This document shows, one piece after another, positions 8,939 through 17,466 of a DNA stretch of 64,000 nucleotides. Origin of the DNA: Bacteroidaceae bacterium (GTDB taxonomy: Bacteria; Bacteroidota; Bacteroidia; Bacteroidales; Bacteroidaceae); NCBI GenBank assembly GCA_017465905.1, contig JAFTVE010000013.1:1-64000 (forward strand), read 5' to 3'. The position numbers were made by a program, and so were the translations under genes. The notes below the pieces were generated by a model. It was not told the DNA's origin. It searched no databases and saw only the letters and a program-made list of their open reading frames with translations. Position 1 is the first letter of the stretch. Each line of letters opens with the position of its first letter.

Positions 8939-8970
8939 CAAACTCAAAAACTTATAAACTCACAAACTTA
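8939..8970. repeat. Left 32-bp direct repeat of the four-helix-bundle cassette
   Basis: This 32-bp segment, beginning CAAACTCAAAAACTTA and ending ACAAACTTA, matches 9342-9373 at 30 of 32 positions. It includes the stop codon of the gene between the two copies. Confidence 0.75.
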
Positions 8971-9339
8971 TCTATTTCTGTCCAGGCCGTTTTTCCTTCT
9001 ATATATTAAAGACCTTATCATTTTGCTGACTTCGTCATTCTGCTCTCTGGCTTCATCAAAAGACTTGTCGTTGATGTAAGACAGCTCGCGTGAAATGACC
9101 AACTGTGTGTCCAGCTCATTCGAGGAGCCTAACGCCACATAGAGAAATTGAATCAGTTCCTTATCAGAAGACCGTCCATAACCTTCAGCGATATTGGATG
9201 GTATAGAGACCGAGCATCTGCGCATCTGATTGGTCAAGCCGAACCGCTCATCAGCAGGAAAGGTGGCGGTAAGCTCATAGATGGCTTTTGCCAAAGCTAT
9301 GCCCTTTTCCCAAACTGTCAAGTCTCTATAACTGCCCAT
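8968..9339 (-). CDS. Four-helix bundle protein (S23/IVS family)
   Basis: 123 residues, fully helical by eye, with the family hallmarks DLTVWEKGIALAKAIYE, FPADERFGLTNQMRR, VSIPSNIAEG and QFLYVALGSSNEL. Members are encoded in 23S rRNA intervening sequences of Leptospira and Coxiella, and the family is related to the Avd proteins of diversity-generating retroelements; their own function is unclear. Here it interrupts sdhA-sdhB and fits exactly between two 32-bp direct repeats, which suggests a small mobile cassette. No reverse transcriptase, transposase or rRNA is nearby. Confidence 0.85.
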   Translation of the reverse strand: MGSYRDLTVWEKGIALAKAIYELTATFPADERFGLTNQMRRCSVSIPSNIAEGYGRSSDKELIQFLYVALGSSNELDTQLVISRELSYINDKSFDEAREQNDEVSKMIRSLIYRRKNGLDRNR

Positions 9340-9341
9340 TG

Positions 9342-9373
9342 CAAACTCAAAAACTTATTAACTTACAAACTTA
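9342..9373. repeat. Right 32-bp direct repeat of the four-helix-bundle cassette
   Basis: Partner of 8939-8970 (30/32 identical), ending two bases upstream of the cassette gene's ATG. The sdhA stop codon follows at 9378-9380. Confidence 0.75.
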
Positions 9374-9377
9374 AAAC

Positions 9378-11321
9378 TTAAGATTTATAGTTACGTGTCT
9401 GTACCTTGATGTACTCGTAGTTGAGTGGCTCCTTGAGGAGTTCAGGCTTCTTGCCCTCACCCTCGTACTTCCAGCAAGCAACGTATGAGAACTCATCGTC
9501 GCGGCGCAGTGCCTCGCCTTCGGGAGTCTGGTACTCTTCACGGAAGTGGCCACCGCATGACTCCTCGCGGTTGAGCGCGTCGTAAGCCATGAGCTTGCCG
9601 GTCTCGATGAAGTCCCACAGACGGAGTGCCTTCTCCAGCTCGATGTTGAGTGAGTTGGCCTCGCCAGGAATGCGGAGGTCGCTCCAGAATACCTTCTCGA
9701 GGGCTGTGATCTTCTCGATAGCGGTCTTGAGCGATGCATCGGTACGAGCCATACCCACGAAGTCCCACATGATGTGGCCGAGCTCCTTGTGGATAGAGTC
9801 TACAGAGCGTGTACCCTTGATAGCCATGAGCTTGTCGATCTTGGCCTGTACCTCCTTCTCGGCCTGTACGAATTCGGGCAGGTCGGTAGAGAAGCGGGGC
9901 ACCTGGATCTGGTCGCTGAGGTAGTTCTGAATAGTATAGGGGAGCACGAAGTAACCGTCGGCCAAGCCCTGCATGAGGGCAGAGGCACCGAGGCGGTTGG
10001 CACCGTGGTCAGAGAAGTTGGCCTCACCGATGGCAAACAAGCCAGGGATAGAGGTCTGCAACTCGTAGTCAACCCAGATACCACCCATGGTGTAGTGGAT
10101 GGCGGGGAAGATCATCATAGGAGTCTTGTAGGGGTTCTCGTCGGTGATCTCCTCGTACATGTCGAAGAGGTTACCGTAGCGGGCACGTACTACATCCTCG
10201 CCCAGACGCTCGATGGCGTACTTGAAATCGAGGAATACGGCCAGACCCGTATTGTTCACACCGAAGCCGGCATCGCAACGCTCCTTGGCAGCACGTGAAG
10301 CCACGTCGCGGGGAACGAGGTTACCGAAGGCGGGATAACGGCGCTCGAGGTAGAAGTCGCGGTCCTCATCGGGGATGTCGTTGGGCTTCTTGGTACCTGC
10401 CTGCAGGGCCTTGGCATCCTCAAGCTTCTTGGGCACCCAGATGCGGCCGTCGTTACGGAGCGACTCAGACATCAAGGTCAGCTTTGACTGCTTGTCACCG
10501 TGTACGGGGATACAGGTGGGGTGGATCTGTGCGAAGGCGGGGTTAGCGAAGTAAGCACCCTTACGGTAGCACTGCATGGCAGCCGAACCGTTGCTACCCA
10601 TAGCGTTGGTAGAGAGGAAGAAGGTGTTGCCATAACCGCCAGTACCGATAACTACGGCGTGGGCAGAGAAGCGCTCGATCTTACCTGTCACGAGGTTACG
10701 TGCGATGATACCACGTGCACGGCCATCGATGATAACGAGGTCGAGCATCTCGTAGCGGGTGTAGAGCTCTACGTTGCCCAGCTCTACCTGACGGCTCAGT
10801 GCAGAGTAAGCACCGAGGAGGAGCTGCTGACCGGTTTGGCCGCGGGCATAGAACGTACGCGATACCTGAGCACCACCGAATGAACGGTTGTCGAGCAAGC
10901 CACCGTATTCGCGAGCGAAGGGAACACCCTGTGCCACGCACTGGTCGATGATGGCGTTTGACACCTCGGCGAGGCGGTAAACGTTAGCCTCACGTGCACG
11001 GTAGTCACCACCCTTGATGGTATCGTAGAAGAGACGGTATACAGAGTCACCGTCGTTCTGATAGTTCTTAGCAGCATTGATACCGCCCTGTGCAGCGATA
11101 GAGTGTGCACGGCGCGGAGAGTCCTGGATGCAGAAGTTCTTCACCTTGAAGCCCATAGCGCCGAGCGAAGCGGCAGCAGAGGCTCCAGCCAAACCTGTAC
11201 CCACAACGATAACATCGAGCTTACGCTTGTTGGCGGGGTTCACCAACTTCTGATGTGCCTTGTAATTGGTCCATTTTTCTGCCAATGGGCCTTCAGGAAT
11301 TTTTGAATCTATTGTAGCCAT
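9378..11321 (-). CDS. sdhA: Succinate dehydrogenase/fumarate reductase flavoprotein subunit
   Basis: 647 residues. The catalytic subunit interconverts fumarate and succinate. The FAD-binding dinucleotide fold is [14 protein letters not shown] (about 42-55). The covalent flavin histidine lies in [18 protein letters not shown]. The active-site region includes [11 protein letters not shown] and [11 protein letters not shown]. The C-terminal part shows the helical [11 protein letters not shown]-type segment (here [12 protein letters not shown]). It is downstream of sdhC in the same operon. High GC and strongly biased codon use suggest high expression. Confidence 0.97.
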   Translation of the reverse strand: MATIDSKIPEGPLAEKWTNYKAHQKLVNPANKRKLDVIVVGTGLAGASAAASLGAMGFKVKNFCIQDSPRRAHSIAAQGGINAAKNYQNDGDSVYRLFYDTIKGGDYRAREANVYRLAEVSNAIIDQCVAQGVPFAREYGGLLDNRSFGGAQVSRTFYARGQTGQQLLLGAYSALSRQVELGNVELYTRYEMLDLVIIDGRARGIIARNLVTGKIERFSAHAVVIGTGGYGNTFFLSTNAMGSNGSAAMQCYRKGAYFANPAFAQIHPTCIPVHGDKQSKLTLMSESLRNDGRIWVPKKLEDAKALQAGTKKPNDIPDEDRDFYLERRYPAFGNLVPRDVASRAAKERCDAGFGVNNTGLAVFLDFKYAIERLGEDVVRARYGNLFDMYEEITDENPYKTPMMIFPAIHYTMGGIWVDYELQTSIPGLFAIGEANFSDHGANRLGASALMQGLADGYFVLPYTIQNYLSDQIQVPRFSTDLPEFVQAEKEVQAKIDKLMAIKGTRSVDSIHKELGHIMWDFVGMARTDASLKTAIEKITALEKVFWSDLRIPGEANSLNIELEKALRLWDFIETGKLMAYDALNREESCGGHFREEYQTPEGEALRRDDEFSYVACWKYEGEGKKPELLKEPLNYEYIKVQTRNYKS

Positions 11322-11374
11322 AGTAATGTATTTAATTCTGAATTTTGAATTATGAATTGTGATTCACCTATAGA

Positions 11375-12106
11375 TTAGCCCAAAGTAGACTTAATATATT
11401 CAACCACGAAGTTGGGGTCCATCAAGCTCTGTACAAAGAAGAGCAGGGGCACAGCGATGAAGCCGAGCACGATGATGGTAGTGTACACGTTGCTGATGCA
11501 CTCGAGACGCTTGAGCCAGTTCTTACCGTTCCAGCCGATGGTGTGCAATGCACTCCAGAAACCGTGAGAGAGGTGGAACCAGATAGCTGCCAACCATACT
11601 ACATAGAGAACTACGATGAGGGGCTGAGAGAAGTTGTAGGCAATGAGCGCAGCACCGTTGGTGGGAGCGATTACCAATCCTTCATACACGAGAGCCTCAT
11701 GACCACCGAGAATCTCGGTGAGCTGCATCTTTGACCAGAAGTGCACCAAGTGGAGTGCCAAGCCAAGGATCACAATGATACCCAGCACGAGCATGTTCTG
11801 TGAAGCCCACTCTACGCCTTTAGGCTTCGCGGTCACAGCGTAGCGCTCGCTACCACGTGCCTTGCGATTCTGAATCTGCAGAATGAAGGCATACACAATG
11901 TGAATAACTACGAGAGCTGCCAAACCTACAGTAGCCACCAGGGCATACCAGTTTGCTCCCAAAAACTCACACACCATGTTGTACCCTTCGCCAGAGAAGA
12001 GCGCAACAGCGTTCATCGCCATGTGAAACGTCAGGAAGAGGATGAGACCCAATCCAGAGATACTCATCACCAACTTTCTTCCAATTGATGAATTAATTAA
12101 CCACAT
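11375..12106 (-). CDS. sdhC: Succinate dehydrogenase/fumarate reductase cytochrome b subunit (b558 type)
   Basis: 243 residues with about five membrane spans (around 15-35, 55-80, 100-125, 155-180 and 205-230), matching the single-anchor di-haem cytochrome b of trimeric enzymes. Candidate haem histidines are visible in LTFHMAMNAV, VVIHIVYAF, LALHLVHFW and FHLSHGFWSALH. It anchors SdhAB at the inner face of the cytoplasmic membrane and exchanges electrons with menaquinol. It is the first gene of the operon, driven by the promoter at 12167-12174. Confidence 0.95.
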   Translation of the reverse strand: MWLINSSIGRKLVMSISGLGLILFLTFHMAMNAVALFSGEGYNMVCEFLGANWYALVATVGLAALVVIHIVYAFILQIQNRKARGSERYAVTAKPKGVEWASQNMLVLGIIVILGLALHLVHFWSKMQLTEILGGHEALVYEGLVIAPTNGAALIAYNFSQPLIVVLYVVWLAAIWFHLSHGFWSALHTIGWNGKNWLKRLECISNVYTTIIVLGFIAVPLLFFVQSLMDPNFVVEYIKSTLG

Positions 12107-12166
12107 AAATGTTTTGTTTTTAATGAATTAAGTTATTAATAATTGTTTATAGTTATCGACTGTTGG

Positions 12167-12174
12167 CAAATTTA
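12167..12174 (-). promoter_or_regulatory. Promoter (-7 box) of sdhCAB
   Basis: Minus-strand TAAATTTG fits TAnnTTTG, with TTG about 20 bp upstream. It lies 61 bp before the sdhC start, giving a leader of about 55 nt. Confidence 0.7.
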
Positions 12175-12460
12175 GTTAAAAAGATGCAATAAACAAGGCG
12201 AAAACACAAGTTTTTCCGCTTTTTCTTTATAGGGGTATTAATGTTGTGTGTCTGTGAGTTCATTTTTCTTTGCCTTTCCTTTATTAATGTCCTTTGTTAA
12301 TATCCGCAGGTTCTGTTTGCACTTGCCTTCTTCTCCACTTGCCAAGATTCTTTCCAATGCTGGCTTTATTATCGAAATCTATTGGATTGGTTCGATTGAT
12401 AGGTTTTTTCAAAATATGGGCTTGTTGAAGCTTCTTTCTATAAGTGTGGATAGTTTTTTT

Positions 12461-12597
12461 GCGAAACGAAGAAAAATCCATGCAGAAAAAATCTGGGTTA
12501 ATTCAATGTAGATGTGTTGATTAAGAAGAAAAAAGCCTTCTGAGAATCGTTTCTTTTCTTTCGTCCCGTCCCTCGGGCGGGAAAATCGCAAGGATGA
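12461..12597 (-). repeat. Dispersed intergenic repeat A, copy 1
   Basis: Read on the minus strand it carries the shared blocks CCCGAGGGACGGGACG, GAAAAGAAACGATTCTCAGA and ATTTTTCTTCGTTTCGC also found at 17273-17415 and 32567-32707. In this copy the first hairpin is weak. It occupies much of the 658-bp gap between the divergent sdhC and mnmG genes. I see no convincing gene in that gap, only the two promoters. Confidence 0.65.
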
Positions 12598-12730
12598 AGC
12601 GGTAGAATTGGGCATTTTTGTGGATTTGCAATGAATAATAACTACGAAGCGTGATAGGTATTTATGAAGTTGCTTTCCGTTTGTTGCGAAATATTGAAGT
12701 AAACTTTACATAATTTCGCTCACTTATTCG

Positions 12731-12738
12731 TAACTTTG
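12731..12738 (+). promoter_or_regulatory. Promoter (-7 box) of mnmG
   Basis: TAACTTTG, 26 bp before the mnmG ATG, fits the Bacteroidales consensus. Confidence 0.65.
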
Positions 12739-12764
12739 TCAATCAATAATTATAAATAGGTATA

Positions 12765-14636
12765 ATGGAATTTTTCTATGATGTCGTTGTGATTGGTGCA
12801 GGCCACGCGGGATGCGAGGCAGCGGCAGCTTCAGCCAATATGGGTTCGAAGACGTGCCTTATCACGATGGACATGAACAAGATTGGGCAAATGAGTTGCA
12901 ATCCTGCCATTGGTGGTATTGCCAAGGGACAGATAGTGCGCGAGATTGACGCGCTCGGTGGATACACTGGTATTGTGACCGACCGTACGGCGATTCAGTT
13001 CCGCATGCTCAACCGCTCGAAAGGCCCTGCGATGTGGAGTCCGCGTGCACAGTGCGACCGCGAGAAGTTTATCTGGTCTTGGCGCGAAGTACTTGACAAC
13101 ATTCCCAACTTGAATATCTGGCAAGACACGGTGGACGAACTACTCGTGGAAAATGGCGAAGTCACCGGTGTTCGTACCGTTTGGGGCGTCATCTTCCATG
13201 CCAAGTGTGTTATCGTCACTGCGGGTACCTTTCTCAATGGTCTCCTTCATGTGGGGCGTGTGCAGTTACCTGGTGGACGCATGGCCGAGCCAGCATCGTA
13301 TCATTTGACCGAATCCATCGCTCGACACGGAATCACCGTGGGGCGCATGAAGACGGGAACTCCCGTACGCATCGACAAACGCAGCGTACACCTCGATGAA
13401 ATGGAGATTCAGGATGGAGAGAACGATTTCCACAGCTTCTCCTATATGAGCGAACCGCGCAAGCTGAAGCAGCTCTGCTGCTGGACTTGCTACACCAATC
13501 CCGAAGTGCACCGTATATTGCGCGAGGGATTGCCCGAATCGCCCCTTTACAACGGACAAATCCAGAGTATCGGTCCGCGCTACTGTCCCAGCATAGAAAC
13601 CAAAATCGTGACCTTCCCCGACAAAGAGCAGCATCAGCTTTTCCTCGAACCCGAAGGTGAAACGACCAACGAACTTTACCTGAATGGCTTCTCTTCATCG
13701 CTGCCGATGGAGATACAGCTCGAGGCATTGCGTCAGGTTCCCGCATTCCGCGATATCGCCGTTTATCGTCCGGGCTATGCTATCGAATATGATTATTTCG
13801 ACCCCACGCAGCTACGCCATACGTTGGAGTCGAAGCTCGTCAAGGGCCTCTTTCTTGCCGGACAGGTCAACGGTACCACGGGCTATGAGGAGGCAGCGGG
13901 GCAAGGTCTTGTGGCGGGTATCAATGCGCACATCTCTTGCCATGGCGGCGAACCCTTCACGCTCGGCCGCGATGAAGCCTACATTGGTGTACTCATCGAT
14001 GATTTGGTAACAAAAGGTGTAGACGAGCCTTATCGTATGTTTACCTCGCGTGCCGAATATCGTATCCTACTCCGTCAGGACGATGCTGACATGCGCCTTA
14101 CCGAACGTTCCTATCGGCTTGGCCTCGCTTCGCAGGAGCGCTACGATCACCTGTGTCGCAAGCGTGAGAAAATTAACGAAATCATCGCGCTCACCAAGGC
14201 TTTTTCCATCAAGCCTGCACTTATCAATGACACCTTGGAAAGCCTCGGCACTACCCCACTCGCTCACGGCTGCAAACTCATCGACCTCATCGGACGCCCG
14301 CAAATTACGCTTGCCAACATGAGCGAAGTGATTCGTCCGCTCGGTGCGCTGATTGGCGATATAGCCGACCGCAAGGAGGAGATTGTGGAGGCCGCCGAAA
14401 TCAAGATAAAGTATCAGGGCTACATCGAGCGCGAGAAGATGATTGCCGACAAGATGCAGCGTCTCGAAAGCATCAAGATTCGTGGCCGATTCGACTATAA
14501 CGAACTGCAATCACTCTCTACTGAAGCACGCCAAAAGCTAACTAAAATAGACCCTGAAACACTTGCCCAAGCCAGCCGTATCCCCGGTGTTTCGCCCAGC
14601 GATATTAATGTACTCTTAGTGCTTTTAGGTCGATAG
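12765..14636 (+). CDS. mnmG: tRNA uridine-5-carboxymethylaminomethyl modification enzyme MnmG (GidA)
   Basis: 623 residues, full length. The FAD-binding N-terminus is VVVIGAGHAGCEAAAASANMG. Family motifs CNPAIGGIAKGQIVREIDALGG, MNRSKGPAMWSPRAQCDR and the Cys-containing GTFLNGLLHVG segment are present, as is the GQVNGTTGYEEAAGQG signature. The C-terminus ends with the IPGVSPSDINVLLVLL helices. With MnmE (not in the window) it modifies the wobble uridine of several tRNAs. mnmG often lies close to the replication origin, and a parS palindrome directly follows this copy. Confidence 0.98.
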   Translation: MEFFYDVVVIGAGHAGCEAAAASANMGSKTCLITMDMNKIGQMSCNPAIGGIAKGQIVREIDALGGYTGIVTDRTAIQFRMLNRSKGPAMWSPRAQCDREKFIWSWREVLDNIPNLNIWQDTVDELLVENGEVTGVRTVWGVIFHAKCVIVTAGTFLNGLLHVGRVQLPGGRMAEPASYHLTESIARHGITVGRMKTGTPVRIDKRSVHLDEMEIQDGENDFHSFSYMSEPRKLKQLCCWTCYTNPEVHRILREGLPESPLYNGQIQSIGPRYCPSIETKIVTFPDKEQHQLFLEPEGETTNELYLNGFSSSLPMEIQLEALRQVPAFRDIAVYRPGYAIEYDYFDPTQLRHTLESKLVKGLFLAGQVNGTTGYEEAAGQGLVAGINAHISCHGGEPFTLGRDEAYIGVLIDDLVTKGVDEPYRMFTSRAEYRILLRQDDADMRLTERSYRLGLASQERYDHLCRKREKINEIIALTKAFSIKPALINDTLESLGTTPLAHGCKLIDLIGRPQITLANMSEVIRPLGALIGDIADRKEEIVEAAEIKIKYQGYIEREKMIADKMQRLESIKIRGRFDYNELQSLSTEARQKLTKIDPETLAQASRIPGVSPSDINVLLVLLGR

Positions 14637-14652
14637 TGTTTCACGTGGAACA
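14637..14652. promoter_or_regulatory. parS centromere site (ParB binding)
   Basis: The 16-bp palindrome TGTTTCACGTGGAACA begins directly after the mnmG stop codon. It matches the conserved bacterial parS consensus TGTTnCACGTGnAACA at every fixed position. I noticed no second full-length copy in the window. ParB binding and an origin-proximal position are inferred from the consensus. Confidence 0.85.
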
Positions 14653-14686
14653 TTTTTAGTAGAACATCTATAAAAACAAAATAATT

Positions 14687-15220
14687 ATGAACAAAGAACT
14701 ATTATTAGCGAATCTTCGCAGTATTCCCGACTTTCCTATTCCTGGAATTCTTTTCCGTGATGTGACAACTCTGTTCAAGAATGCCGAGTGCTTGAAGGAA
14801 CTTGAGGATACACTTTATGAAATGTACAAGGACAAAGGTATTACAAAAGTGGTAGGAATTGAATCGCGCGGCTTTATAGTTGGTGCAAGTTTGGCAATTC
14901 GTTTGGGCGCAGGCTTCGTCCCAGTGCGCAAACCTGGAAAACTTCCGGCCGAAACAATTCAAGAAAGTTATCAAAAAGAGTACGGCGTAGACACGATAGA
15001 GATTCACAAAGATGCCATTTCGGAGAACGATGTGGTGCTCATTCACGATGATCTTTTAGCTACTGGAGGCACCATGCTTGCCGCATACAACCTCGTGCAG
15101 AAGTTTGCGCCCAAGGCTACTTATGTAAACTTTATCATCGAACTCATCGACCTCAAAGGCCGAGAGATTTTCCCAAAAGATGTGGATGTGACTTCGCTGC
15201 TCTGTCTCGAAGGTGAATAG
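14687..15220 (+). CDS. apt: Adenine phosphoribosyltransferase
   Basis: 177 residues. It converts adenine and PRPP to AMP in purine salvage. Seen: the N-terminal RSIPDFPIPGILFRDVTTL, GIESRGFIVGASLA, the hood segment PVRKPGKLP, and the PRPP-binding loop VVLIHDDLLATGGTMLAA. It follows mnmG by 50 bp with parS in the gap and may be co-transcribed. The final codons (PKDVDVTSLLCLEGE, stop at 15220) are duplicated in diverged form at 16031-16078, so the present 3' end or the downstream copy was brought in with the intervening gene. Confidence 0.96.
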   Translation: MNKELLLANLRSIPDFPIPGILFRDVTTLFKNAECLKELEDTLYEMYKDKGITKVVGIESRGFIVGASLAIRLGAGFVPVRKPGKLPAETIQESYQKEYGVDTIEIHKDAISENDVVLIHDDLLATGGTMLAAYNLVQKFAPKATYVNFIIELIDLKGREIFPKDVDVTSLLCLEGE

Positions 15221-15251
15221 TTGGTGTGTTGGATTAAATAAAATATAGTAT

Positions 15252-16016
15252 ATGACGAGGAAGGTTATTCTATTGATTGCTATGTTGGCATTTGCTGTCT
15301 GTGTAATTGCGCAAACAACAAATGAACGCCAAAAGTACATTCTAATTGATGGGTATTTCTTTAATGAGATGCCTGTCACACGGCAGAGCAGAAAGACTAT
15401 ATATATGTTGAAAACACCTAATGGAAATTCCGCTTTGGGTATAGAGTTGTCTACACCACTTCCGAAGGAGGTCTTGAAGTATGCCATTCCTAAAGAGCAG
15501 GTTCCTGAAGGCAAGTTGCTTCTTAAGATGTTTAATGAGTCAAAAGCGAGAAATCAGGGTATCTCAGCGCAGGTTGTAAATGAAACCATAGTGAAGGCTG
15601 GCGACAAATTTCCGACTTTTTCAGCAACAGATGTTGATGGAAGGAAGTGGACTAATGCGGATGTAAAGGGGAAAGTTATGGTGCTTAATCTTTGGTATAC
15701 GGGGTGTGGACCTTGCTGTGCAGAGATGCCAGAACTATCTCTCTGGAAACGGGAAATGCCCGATGTGATGTTCTTTTCTTCAACATTTGAGGATGCGGAA
15801 AGAGCTCGTCCTGTTCTTCAGAAACAAGGCTTTAATTGGATTCATCTTGTAAATGACATCCAATTTACCAAGTTTATCGGTGGTAATGGGTATCCTATGT
15901 TTATTGTCGTCGATGAAAAGGGAATAATTGCGAAGGTGGAATATGGGACCTCTCATATACAAAGAGAGGAGTTGAAAAAGTTTATTCAGACATTATCAAA
16001 TAAGTCGAGGCTATGA
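15252..16016 (+). CDS. Exported thioredoxin-like (TlpA/ResA-type) protein
   Basis: 254 residues: signal peptide (MTRKVILLIAMLAFAVCVIAQ), an N-terminal region of about 100 residues without recognisable fold, then a TlpA-like thioredoxin domain (about 115-250). This has KAGDKFPTFSATDVDG, the redox site WYTGCGPCCAEMPEL (CGPC plus an extra Cys) and the cis-Pro loop GGNGYPMFIVVDEKG. The likely role is thiol-disulfide exchange in the periplasm; the partner is unknown. The gene sits between the apt stop codon and a second apt 3' end, marking it as an insertion. It is AT-richer than apt and mnmG. Confidence 0.85.
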   Translation: MTRKVILLIAMLAFAVCVIAQTTNERQKYILIDGYFFNEMPVTRQSRKTIYMLKTPNGNSALGIELSTPLPKEVLKYAIPKEQVPEGKLLLKMFNESKARNQGISAQVVNETIVKAGDKFPTFSATDVDGRKWTNADVKGKVMVLNLWYTGCGPCCAEMPELSLWKREMPDVMFFSSTFEDAERARPVLQKQGFNWIHLVNDIQFTKFIGGNGYPMFIVVDEKGIIAKVEYGTSHIQREELKKFIQTLSNKSRL

Positions 16017-16030
16017 GGCTTGTTTGTTTA

Positions 16031-16078
16031 CCCAAAGATTTGGATGTAACATCGCTGCTTTGTCTGGAGGGAGAGTAG
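16031..16078 (+). pseudogene. Displaced second copy of the apt 3' end
   Basis: Sixteen codons read PKDLDVTSLLCLEGE-stop. The apt 3' end reads the same except Val for the first Leu. Of nine nucleotide differences, eight are synonymous, so both copies evolved as coding sequence before they came together. No homology to apt is visible further upstream. The interval 15221-16078 is therefore probably a recombination insert. Confidence 0.75.
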
Positions 16079-16106
16079 TCTATAAAAATTTATTACAATT
16101 ATAACG

Positions 16107-16778
16107 ATGAAAAGATTCATTCCAATCTTACTTGTATGCTTGACTCTTGGCTGCACTAATAAAAAAAGCGCGCATTCATCGGTTGCGCAAACCGATTCGT
16201 TGCTTTGTGAATTACATGAGCGTGACCAACAGATACGGCATGAATTGATGAGGGTGCAGCGAGCTTTCATTGCCGAGCAACGAGCGGAATTGGTTGATTC
16301 CATCGTGATGCTTGTTGAAGAGGAGGAGCGTACTGACAGCCTCAATAGAGTGGTTGTAGATTCGCTCTTGCAGAATGGTTGGCCCGAAGGATTGAGCGAA
16401 CAGTCAAACCAAACCATCTGGCTTATCATCGACCACGGCGATGTGGAGTATCAGGAGCGTTACCTCCCTCTGATAGAGCAGCAGGCAATGCGTGGCATCA
16501 TCAGTTTGGCCGATTACGCTACCCTATCGGACCGCGTGAATGTGCGCCGTCAACGTCCCCAGCGTTTCGGCACACAGACAGGATACAAGCAGCGCGATGG
16601 TGAAGTGTTTACCTTCGTTTATCCCATTGAAGATGTCGATGCATTGGACTCGCTCCGTCTCTCCGTAGGACTCGACTCTATGCACATTTATCTTCGTCAG
16701 GTGAGCAAGACGTTGGGAACACCTATCGAGATAGACCCTGGGTTGACATGGGAGGAGATAGAATCTTTTGGAGAATAA
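16107..16778 (+). CDS. DUF6624-type lipoprotein
   Basis: 223 residues. The signal peptide ends in a lipobox (LVCLTLGC, Cys about 16), so a lipid-anchored envelope protein is likely. A charged helical stretch (about 30-85) is followed by the DUF6624 pattern: NGWPEGLSEQSNQTIWLIIDHGDVEYQE, YLPLIEQQAMRG, YATLSDRVNVRRQRPQRFGTQ. The conserved H, DR and GTQ positions are present. No activity is established for this family to my knowledge. It is followed by the next ORF with no real gap. Confidence 0.75.
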   Translation: MKRFIPILLVCLTLGCTNKKSAHSSVAQTDSLLCELHERDQQIRHELMRVQRAFIAEQRAELVDSIVMLVEEEERTDSLNRVVVDSLLQNGWPEGLSEQSNQTIWLIIDHGDVEYQERYLPLIEQQAMRGIISLADYATLSDRVNVRRQRPQRFGTQTGYKQRDGEVFTFVYPIEDVDALDSLRLSVGLDSMHIYLRQVSKTLGTPIEIDPGLTWEEIESFGE

Positions 16779-16785
16779 CATTATC

Positions 16786-17226
16786 ATGAAAACTGAGAAT
16801 ACGTATCACGTCCCAGAAGAGAGCGCTGGGGTTGTTTCTATTTGCAACAACTGGAAGGGAATTAATCTTGATATCTTAACGAAGGATAAGAGACACGAAA
16901 CGAACCTTCGTGTAGGGGATGTTGTAACTATTAAAATAAATAGCATGAATAGCTTCTCCGTGATACATCAACCATCGGCAAGCGATGAAGAAATCTTGCC
17001 TACTGAGAGTTTAGGATTTGTTATCAAGACGAAGGAGGAAACGACATGCATACCATTCGTACAAGGCGAAGGAACTGCCTCATGCTTTGTAATCACGATG
17101 CACAAAGGCTCTGTGCAACTTAATGCAAGTACAGCCTTAACTGTCCCCAAAGAGATTTATACAGATTACATCCAAACCCAGATATTCCCCAATGATGAAG
17201 TCTGCGTAACAATTGCATACTTATAA
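16786..17226 (+). CDS. Hypothetical cytoplasmic protein
   Basis: 146 residues from ATG 16786, eight bases after the previous stop; an upstream in-frame TTG overlaps the preceding gene and was not used. No signal peptide or membrane span is visible. The alternating hydrophobic pattern (VVSICNNWKGINLDIL, VGDVVTIKIN, VCVTIAYL) suggests a small beta-rich fold. I do not recognise the family. The spacing suggests co-transcription with the DUF6624 lipoprotein. Confidence 0.55.
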   Translation: MKTENTYHVPEESAGVVSICNNWKGINLDILTKDKRHETNLRVGDVVTIKINSMNSFSVIHQPSASDEEILPTESLGFVIKTKEETTCIPFVQGEGTASCFVITMHKGSVQLNASTALTVPKEIYTDYIQTQIFPNDEVCVTIAYL

Positions 17227-17272
17227 AAAGAATCGGGGCTCCCCCACCCTCCCATTTTCGTCCCAATTTTAA

Positions 17273-17415
17273 CGTCCTGTCCTTGCGTTTTTTCGACCCG
17301 AGGGACAGGACGGATGAAAAGAAACGATTCTCAGAAGTCGTTTTTAGGCTTAATCAGCTATTCAATAGGTATTTAACGTTGGTTTTCTTTGTCGGGATTT
17401 TTCTTCGTTTCAAAA
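17273..17415 (+). repeat. Dispersed intergenic repeat A, copy 2
   Basis: It begins with a perfect 10-bp inverted repeat, CGTCCTGTCC (17273-17282) and GGACAGGACG (17303-17312), then carries GAAAAGAAACGATTCTCAGA and a TTTGTCGGGATTTTTCTTCG block shared with the other copies. It lies between two converging genes, fills the 17227-17466 gap and may also act as a terminator. Confidence 0.7.
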
Positions 17416-17466
17416 TCGGATGAGTTTAATAAACGAAAATTATGGGAAAAGAGGTGGAGGCCACGA

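Noticed and set aside
8939-9373. Diversity-generating retroelement around the four-helix (Avd-like) protein
   Set aside because: No reverse transcriptase, template repeat or variable repeat was seen within the window; only the accessory-type protein is present.
12248-12615. Overlapping small ORFs in the sdhC-mnmG gap
   Set aside because: They cover dispersed repeat A and AT-rich DNA, with no recognisable start context or family. The similarity of one frame to the 32.6-kb copy is explained by the shared DNA repeat.
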